Origin: Parachlorella kessleri
Lineage: Eukaryota; Chlorophyta; Trebouxiophyceae; Chlorellales; Chlorellaceae
Assembly: GCA_001598975.1 (NCBI GenBank)
Contig: BBXU01002619.1
Location: forward strand, 1 to 10,878
Direction: 5' to 3'
DNA: 10,878 nt
Part shown: positions 1 through 10,878 of the stretch, piece after piece
How positions within the stretch are numbered: position 1 is the first letter of the stretch
Layout: each line of letters opens with the position of its first letter
Notes under the pieces: generated by a model
Told to the model about the DNA's origin: nothing
The model's database searches: none
The model's input: only the letters and a program-made list of their open reading frames with translations
Position numbers and translations under genes: made by a program

Positions 1-422
1 CGGTCGTCGTGTGTGTGTGTGTGGGTGGGGGGGGGGGGTCCGTTTGCTGTGGTGTGGGTGTCCATGGGGAGTAGCTTGAAGCCTGGTGGGGCGCCTGGGG
101 CCTAGGTAGAGGCCAGGGCTCCCTGAAAAGGCCGCCATGGTGCATGGGCAGCAGGGGGAGGTCAGCCAGCGATGGTGGTGGTGACGGTGACACCGCATAA
201 AGAAAGCTAGGCTTTGCGTGGCAGGCGCGCATCTTGGCCCAGGGGCCCGAGCCGTGCTTTCTCTCAGCCTCCCTGGCGCAGCAAGCTGAGCCCGCCCGCC
301 CAGCGCTGGTTCTTGCACCACCCTGCTGCTGCTGCAGTTGCTCGCGTCTACCGCCCCGGGGTACTGGTGCTGCTGCGGCTGCTGCTGAGGTTGCTGCTCA
401 TTGGGGTTCTGCTGCTGTGCAG
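1..422. other. 5' flank, probable MSH3 intron with low-complexity sequence
   Basis: No exon can be proven here. The stretch holds a GT microsatellite and G run at its left end, then GC-rich sequence with many in-frame stops, then CTG/GCTG-rich sequence from about 320 to 420. It most likely represents intron of MSH3, because the next recognisable exon starts in the middle of the protein. A good pyrimidine-rich acceptor ends in CAG at 335-337, and a second ends in CAG at 420-422. The reading frame of the following exon stays open back past both, so 338-422 may be coding; it would give an Ala-rich helix that includes a Cys near the position of a Cys in human MSH3 (recalled). The earlier MSH3 exons lie outside the window. 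Confidence 0.5.
9..38. repeat. GT dinucleotide microsatellite followed by a 12-base G run
   Basis: Seven GT units at 9-22 are followed by GGGT and an uninterrupted run of 12 G at 27-38. This is simple-sequence repeat in presumed intron, with no coding role visible. Such runs vary in length between strains and are prone to sequencing error. Confidence 0.9.
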
Positions 423-3400
423 GCGGCATGCGCAGCGGCCTGGAAGGAGCTGCTGGCAGACTTCAGCAGGCAGTACCTGGCGGTACGGGGGGCGGTGCAA
501 GCCCTCGCGGCGCTGGACTGCCTCAACAGCCTTGCCTCGCTGGCCAGCAATGCAGGGTGAGCTGCAACCTTTGCGATAACCTCTGAGGGGCGTGGCGGGG
601 CAGGCAGGCATGGAGCAACTGGTTGGGGGCGTGGCAGCCGGGCGAAAAGGGGGGGGGGTGTCCGTGATTGGAAAGTGCCGCAAGGTGCAAGCTTGGAGAC
701 TGAGCTTTGCATGCCTTCTCTTGGCTTGATCTGTGAGCTCGCCTGCTGTGATTGCCTCATGTTGCTGCAAGCGGGCGGGCAGTGAACATTTACACTTATC
801 GTCGTGTGCATACGGTCAGCGCTGTCGCCACACTTCCGAGACCCAAGCAGCAAGCACCAGTCCATTGCACGACTGGTGTAAATGAAGCCGGAGCAGCGTT
901 CCCAAAACCCTCCATCAGGTGTGCAGCTGCAGCGTGTGCAGCAGACCACAGCGTGCGCAGCAATGCCTGCTTCTGGATGCAGATACACCCGCCCAACCAT
1001 ACTGGATGACAGCGCCCCGCCACAGCTGCACATTGTTGGGGGCAGGCACCCGGTGCTGGACATGACGATGGGCGGCTCCTTTGTGCCCAATGATACCCAC
1101 CTAGAGGTACGTCGGTTGGCAAGACAGGGGAGGGGTGAGGAGGGCCGCTGTCTTCCAGTAGAGATGGAATGCACTTGTCAAGATGGGGTCCTCCATCTGC
1201 TGGAGGGTTGGTGAGGTCAGTGGCCTGAGAGTTTGCTGAGGGGCTGTAATTTTTCTTTGCGGCCAGTTTCGGCAATGGGAGCACGGCAGTATGGGAGCCA
1301 TGTTTGTGTGCTTCTGCCGACGGCTTCAAATACATATCTGTTGCATCGGGCAACCAAGTGGAAGTGGACACTGTGTCAAACACTCACGCTGGCGCTAAAC
1401 AACAAGGCTGAGCCAGCCAGCCGGGAGGTGCCTTCTGTCATAGACAGGTTGCAGACAGCAATGTCCTTGTGGCTATGGTGTCAGACTGGGTGCCAGCTGT
1501 GCGAGGTGCTGACCTGGGGCTTGGAAGGCGTTGCAATCATGCAGCTGCTGTTGCTGCAGGGTGGTGGCTGCAGCACGCTCGTGGTCACAGGGCCTAATAT
1601 GGGTGGCAAGAGCGTGTACATCCGCCAGTCGGCACTCATAGCCATCATGGCTCAGGTGGGCGGGCACCAAGGAGCTGTTGCAATGCGTGCTTGTGCTGGG
1701 GTCTTCCATTGACAGCATGGCGGTAATCTGACATACTATAGGGCCGGGGGAAGCACTTGTGAGCCAGCCACATCTTTGTAAAGGTGACATGTGGCACGAT
1801 CTGCCTGCTATCAGACTTGGTTCGACCCGGCGGGCAAGCATACCTCGGCTATTGAGTTTTCGATATTTGCACCAGAGGTGCTCACTCTTGTGCTTTGCAG
1901 ATCCACGCGTGCTCGGCTGTCTGTGACTATCATTTGACTGCCCTGCTCCCATGCTGCGCAGATGGGGTCGTTTGTGCCGGCAGAGTCTGTGTGCATGCAC
2001 GTAATGGATGGGGTGTACACCCGCATGGGCGCGTCTGACAACATTGCCCAGGGCCGCTCCACCTTCCTTGAGGAGCTGGGGTGGGTGCTGCTGTGCATGA
2101 CCCATGGCTGACAGGCTGCGAGTTGAGCTGGTGGAGAGCAGAGTTTCTTTCGAACAATTGCTGCTGATGTGCAACGAGGCCGGCTGCTGCCCTGCCTTCT
2201 TGGTAGTCACCCGTCTTGCCTAATTCGGGCTGCCTCAGCTTGAATGAATGCTGAATTTACCTTGGAGCAGAAGGGAGGCGAACATGCGTCTGCTTGACAT
2301 GCTCTGAGCAAAAGGCGCCCTGAGAAGGGACCCGCATCCTGACAAGCCGCCTGCTGCACTGTGCTCTGCCGCAGGGAGGCTTCCGCCATCCTAGGCAGCG
2401 CCACCCCCCGCTCGCTGGTAGTCATCGACGAGCTGGGCAGGGGTACTAGCACCCGCGACGGTGTGGCCATCGCAGCTGCCACGCTGGAGTACCTAGCCAG
2501 AGACCTGGGCTGCCTCACACTCTTTGTGACGCACTATCCTCAGGTGCGGTTGATACCAGTGGAGGCGCTTTGTGCATGCCAGCCTGGCAGGTGCATGGCA
2601 CGTGCATCCTTGTAATAGGGAGAGCAGTTGTCATCAGTCGATGGGGCAGGGTTAATGTGACCCACTGAAGCCCAGCTGCTGTGGGTGCTCAGCCGTTGGG
2701 CGGTCATAGGTTGCGAACATGCATCCTGTCAGTGCCAGCCTCGAGAAAGCAGGAATGCTCATGAACGGTCTTGGAAAGCCTCATCTGCATGTGGTCGCAT
2801 GTGCATTGTGCATTGGCAAGGATTAGTTGGCACTGCTGGAAGCGCCACTAATTAATACTAACTCAACTAAATACAACAGTACACTGCTTGGACTGCTGCT
2901 TGCAGGTGGCTGCGCTGCATAAGCGTTTCCCAGGCATGATTGCCACCGGCTTCATGGGCTTCCTGGAAGACGCCTCGCCAGGTATCAAGGCCACCAGCGG
3001 CGGCTCCCACCCCAATGTATCCATCGCACCTCAGCCAAGCAGCAACCCCACTACAGACCTTTGCCAGCCAGCTCCGGTCCCATCTGGCCCCCCAACCCCG
3101 ATGAACGGCCCTGCTGGCGCGGCACTTGGAGGAGACAGCACGGCGGCGGAGGGCGAGGAAGCAGCTATGCCAAGTATCACCTTCCTATACAAGCTGACCC
3201 CAGGCGTGGCGCCTCGCAGCTTTGGCCTCAACGTGGCTAGGATGGCGCACCTGCCATTAGGCGTGGTGCGGCACGCGGCAGTGCTCGCAGCTCAGCTGGA
3301 GGCAGCCGATAAGGCTCAAGGCAGGGGCCAGCTAGCAGTGGCAGGGGAGCATCGGCAGCAGCAGCCAGGGCCAGGAGCCGATGGAGAGTTTGGTGCCGGA

Positions 3401-3604
3401 GGTGCTTGTAGGGCAGGTGGGGAGGCAGTGGGGAACACTGGTGGGTGGCCTGCCGATGGGCAGCTGCAGCGCAGAGCAGCAGAGCTCCGGCAGCGGATCT
3501 GTGGTCTGCTAGGCCGAGCGTCAGCCCCACTAGGGCTGGAAGCCCTGCGAGAGCTCCAGCGAGTTAGCAGAGCAGCAGCGCTTGGGGGTAGCTCTCCAGG
3601 GTAG
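423..3604 (+). CDS. MSH3: DNA mismatch repair protein MSH3 (3' part; ATPase domain and C-terminus)
   Basis: Exons: 423-556, 983-1106, 1560-1655, 1962-2080, 2375-2543, 2906-3604; all borders are GT/AG, the phases agree at every junction, and TAG ends the frame (446 residues visible). In order the exons give the last lever/clamp helices ([12 protein letters not shown]), the NDTHLE strand, Walker A (TGPNMGGKS, Lys codon 1608-1610), the MutS signature ([13 protein letters not shown]), Walker B ([10 protein letters not shown], Asp-Glu 2427-2432), LTLFVTHYP and the C-terminal helix-turn-helix ([12 protein letters not shown]). LFVTHYP and the downstream ITFLYKL block favour MSH3 over MSH2 or MSH6. 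In the nucleus MSH3 pairs with MSH2 as MutS-beta, which recognises insertion/deletion loops and uses ATP to recruit MutL proteins. The mismatch-binding N-terminus lies before the window. The 5' exon may start at 338. The last exon holds a Pro/Ala-rich insert that may be a spliceable intron. Confidence 0.95.
557..982 (+). other. MSH3 intron, 426 bases
   Basis: The intron starts GTGAGC and ends GATGCAG, and interrupts a Gly codon after two bases. It carries a 10-base G run at 649-658. I see no repeat family, small RNA box set or alternative exon in it; the open frames on both strands are not protein-like. Confidence 0.85.
1107..1559 (+). other. MSH3 intron, 453 bases
   Basis: This is the longest intron that can be defined in the window. 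It starts GTACGT after a Glu codon and ends TTGCTGCAG before the exon carrying Walker A, in phase 0. The frame just upstream of the acceptor is open from 1233, but that part does not resemble MSH3 and the family has no insert here. No RNA gene or mobile element was recognised in it. Confidence 0.85.
1560..2543 (+). other. MSH3: MSH3 ATPase core (Walker A, signature, Walker B) over three exons
   Basis: Three phase-compatible exons make the ABC-type nucleotide-binding core of MutS domain V. Exon 1560-1655 has the P-loop. Exon 1962-2080 has the GSFVPAE strand and the dimer-contact signature, ending after two bases of a Gly codon. Exon 2375-2543 supplies the third base of that codon, then EASAIL, Walker B and the THYP switch His (codon 2532-2534). 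All residues expected for ATP binding and hydrolysis are present, so the protein looks catalytically intact. The introns between these exons (306 and 294 bases) show nothing recognisable. Confidence 0.93.
2544..2905 (+). other. MSH3 intron, 362 bases
   Basis: The intron starts GTGCGG after the Gln that follows THYP and ends GCTTGCAG, in phase 0. Its 3' half is richer in A and T (around 2830-2880) than its surroundings. No element was recognised in it. Confidence 0.85.
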
Positions 3605-3969
3605 GTGCAAGAGCCAGGTAGAGCAATGCGAGAACTGGCTAGTGTTAGCTTAGATGTGTATACAGAGGTCCACGATTGCAGGTTGTTGTGTTTGCCAGTT
3701 GTTCTGTCGCCACAAAGTTTGTGTTTACAATGGAAGCAGCCAGGTAGCCGATGCCATATTTCCACCATTGGCTTCTTTAGGTGTTGCATAGTCTCCTTGT
3801 TGGCAGGCTTGGCACTGTTGTTCGAGTGTGGCGCCCATGTGTAGGGCCATACGTGCAAGCTGCTGCACTCATGAGTACCTTAGCCAGGTTCACAGGGCCG
3901 CTTGCACATGGACTGACACATGTACACATTGCATCCTTCAGCTATAATTACAAGGAACATGACACCAAC
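3605..3969. other. Intergenic gap between convergent MSH3 and gatC
   Basis: The gap is 365 bases and is more AT-rich than the coding exons. It must hold the 3' UTRs of MSH3 (+) and gatC (-). No open frame with family resemblance is present on either strand. Two copies of TGTAA, the usual green-algal polyadenylation signal, lie on the - strand, at 3948-3952 and 3725-3729. No + strand TGTAA is found here. GTAGGT right at the MSH3 stop looks like a splice donor, so a longer alternative MSH3 end cannot be excluded. Confidence 0.6.
3948..3952 (-). terminator. Candidate polyadenylation signal TGTAA for gatC
   Basis: On the - strand TGTAA begins 18 bases past the gatC TAA stop. TGTAA is the typical poly(A) signal of chlorophyte nuclear genes. 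Eighteen bases is a short 3' UTR, so the second copy at 3725-3729, about 240 bases past the stop, is an equally reasonable choice. Confidence 0.35.
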
Positions 3970-4806
3970 TTAGTCATCAGCTGCAGTGGCAATCTTTGGC
4001 ACCCTCAAGAAGCGCCCTTCTGTCAGTGGAAACTGCTGCACCAAAGCATCCCTGCATGGCAACCACACGGAGCAATCGAATCAGCAACCAATAAACCCAA
4101 ACGCATAATGGTATGGATTTTTGCAAGCATGTGGAGCTCTTCTTTGCCTGGACTTTGCCCACCTACACCTTGGGAGTCAGCAGCCCAGTCATTGCCCCCT
4201 CCGTGCCCAGCTAGCTTCTGCTGTCCCAGGCAAGTGTCTGCAATGTGGGCGGATCTACTGCCATGCAGTTTGCAAGTACAGAACCGAGGCTCCCACCTGA
4301 TCCTCATGGGATGCGTTTTGTAAAGTGCAAGTCCGCACCTGTTGTCATACTGCCGGGGCTCGTCTTCACGCAAGCAGTTGTCCGCCTCGACTTCTGCCCG
4401 AAGGGCAGGCGGCACGCCCTCAACGTCCACCTCTTGTAGCTGGCCAAACCAGTCAACGATGTTCTCTATCTTGGGTGCCCAGTCCTTTACCTGAAGCCAA
4501 GAACGATATACGCAAGTCTAGGTGACAGCACGGAAGTAGAAGCAAAGATAACGATGGAAGCTTGCTCTATAACCTCTTTTTACTTGCCTCGTCCTCTGTC
4601 AACGCTATATGGGCAAGCCTGGCCAGCTCTTGAACATCAGGAGGTTGTATTTGGCGTGCCTCTCCGCTTGTTGCTTGCGTGGATGACCGCTGAATTGTAT
4701 TAGTGCTTGGCCTGCTGTGTAACCACAGCCTGTTAACGCACTGCCTAAGACCCCGTGCTGTCAGGGACTGCTGCATGATATGGACAGATGAAGCAGAACG
4801 TAACAT
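3970..4806 (-). CDS. gatC: Glutamyl-tRNA(Gln) amidotransferase subunit C, organellar (GatC)
   Basis: Three - strand exons, 4806-4588, 4490-4339 and 4051-3970, total 453 bases: 150 residues plus TAA. ATG at 4806 has an in-frame stop 12 bases upstream. Residues 1 to about 52 are rich in Ser, Arg and Gln and poor in acids, as in a plastid or mitochondrial targeting peptide. The mature part has PPDVQELARLAHIALTEDE (exon 1), KIENIVDWFGQL, DVEGVPPALRAE and LREDEPRQYDN (exon 2), and a DALVQQFP / FLRVPKI tail (exon 3), each matching plant GatC. GatC stabilises the GatA-GatB complex that amidates Glu-tRNA(Gln) to Gln-tRNA(Gln) in organelles. Intron 1 uses a GC donor (AG|GCAAGT) and is phase 0; intron 2 is GT-AG, phase 2, and completes an Arg codon. 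The length is normal and the gene looks intact. Confidence 0.93.
4491..4587 (-). other. gatC intron 1 with GC-AG borders
   Basis: The 97-base intron begins GCAAGT directly after the GAG codon at 4590-4588 and ends TTCAG before the GTA codon at 4490. AG|GCAAGT is the consensus of GC-AG introns. The nearest GT, one base further in, gives the wrong phase for every acceptor I could find, while the GC donor gives a phase 0 join that matches plant GatC spacing without a gap. Confidence 0.8.
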
Positions 4807-5034
4807 ATGCTGAAGCTATAAGGTGCTGCAAAGCTGCATGTTGCTGGGTTATTTTCTTAGTTACAAGGTCCGGTCCCCAGTCCTGGGTGACGCCAAGGAT
4901 GCGGTGCCTGCTGCGTTCTTCAACATCTCCACACCTGGCTGCCAAAACATTCCCTGCATCTTCTCTGCCATATAAGAGGTTTCTGCAGCGCCAACGAGCA
5001 GTGAGCAAACTGTAATGTGGGCCTCCTCGCCGAA
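4807..5034. promoter_or_regulatory. Shared divergent promoter region of gatC and the RecQ helicase gene
   Basis: gatC starts leftward at 4806 and the helicase rightward at 5035 or 5074, so both promoters must lie in about 230-270 bases, unless either gene has an unseen non-coding 5' exon. A TATA-like box sits at 4971-4976 on the + strand. No matching box at a sensible distance was found for gatC. The open frames crossing the gap on both strands resemble no known family. Confidence 0.55.
4971..4976 (+). promoter_or_regulatory. Candidate TATA box of the RecQ helicase gene
   Basis: TATAAG is preceded by CCA and lies 59 bases before the ATG at 5035 and 98 before the ATG at 5074, which would leave a short 5' leader. 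The assignment rests on sequence and position only. Confidence 0.35.

Positions 5035-5038
<4 letters not shown>
5015..5038 (+). other. Candidate upstream ORF of seven codons
   Basis: ATG at 5015 opens a seven-codon frame whose TGA stop (5036-5038) overlaps the in-frame helicase ATG at 5035 as ATGA. If transcription starts near 5000, ribosomes would meet this frame first and reach the main frame by reinitiation or leaky scanning. It has no effect if the transcript starts downstream. Confidence 0.3.
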
Positions 5039-10745
<5,707 letters not shown>

Positions 10746-10878
10746 GTGAGGACGATGGTAGATTGCCTGTTCAACGGATGGCCTGTAGGATGCATAATGG
10801 TTGCCTGTTAGGATATGTGTTAGGCCGCATGGTTGAGGCCAAGCTTAGCAATTGAGTCCAAAGGCTTCCTGCGCGTCC
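10746..10878 (+). other. Start of a helicase intron running out of the window
   Basis: After the GTGAGG donor the frame stays open to a TAG at 10809-10811, but it lacks the cysteine-rich RQC start expected in this family. The remaining bases hold no recognisable exon. The rest of the gene lies to the right. Confidence 0.6.

Noticed and set aside
398..1174. Long - strand open frame opposite the 5' part of MSH3
   Set aside because: It runs through two recognisable MSH3 exons, is Ala/Pro/Ser/Cys-rich from GC bias, and matches no family.
1560..2543. Assignment of the MutS gene to MSH2 or MSH6
   Set aside because: [18 protein letters not shown] and the ITFLYKL C-terminal block fit MSH3; MSH2 and MSH6 have different residues around the switch His.
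3781..4323. 180-codon + strand open frame after MSH3
   Set aside because: It is antisense to gatC exon 3 and part of its intron 2, crosses the proposed gatC 3' end and has no protein-like motifs.

Overview
The window is nuclear DNA of an intron-rich, fairly GC-rich eukaryote, most likely a unicellular green alga (Chlorophyta; a trebouxiophyte-like alga is my guess). The reasons are plant-type versions of all three proteins, an organellar GatC, introns of roughly 90-450 bases with clean GT/AG borders, and Ala/Gln/Gly/Pro-rich low-complexity insertions typical of algal proteins. No bacterial operon structure, CRISPR array, phage or intact transposon is visible. The species call is inference.

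Three genes can be rebuilt by joining exons whose phases agree. (1) The 3' part of MSH3, a MutS-family mismatch-repair ATPase, runs on the + strand from about 423 to the stop at 3604 in six exons. Its N-terminal mismatch-binding domains lie upstream of the window. (2) A complete small gene on the - strand, 4806 down to 3970, has three exons encoding a 150-residue GatC, the C subunit of the organellar Glu-tRNA(Gln) amidotransferase. Its first intron is a GC-AG intron, and no single open frame shows the whole gene. (3) A plant RECQ4A / BLM / Sgs1-type RecQ helicase runs on the + strand from about 5035 to past the window end. About 14 exons are visible, with a long low-complexity N-terminal region and an essentially complete two-lobe helicase core. 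The RQC and HRDC domains would lie beyond the window.

MSH3 and gatC converge, with 365 bases between their stop codons. gatC and the helicase gene diverge from a shared gap of about 230-270 bases that should hold both promoters. MSH3 (loop mismatch recognition, rejection of mismatched recombination) and the BLM-type helicase (heteroduplex rejection, dissolution of recombination intermediates) act in related pathways. gatC belongs to organelle translation and is probably a bystander.

I found no wholly new system. The points most worth a second look are the GC-AG intron in gatC, possible exitron-like or retained introns in MSH3 and the helicase, a Cys/His motif before a predicted dimerisation helix region in the helicase N-terminus, and a coding-like open stretch inside one helicase intron.
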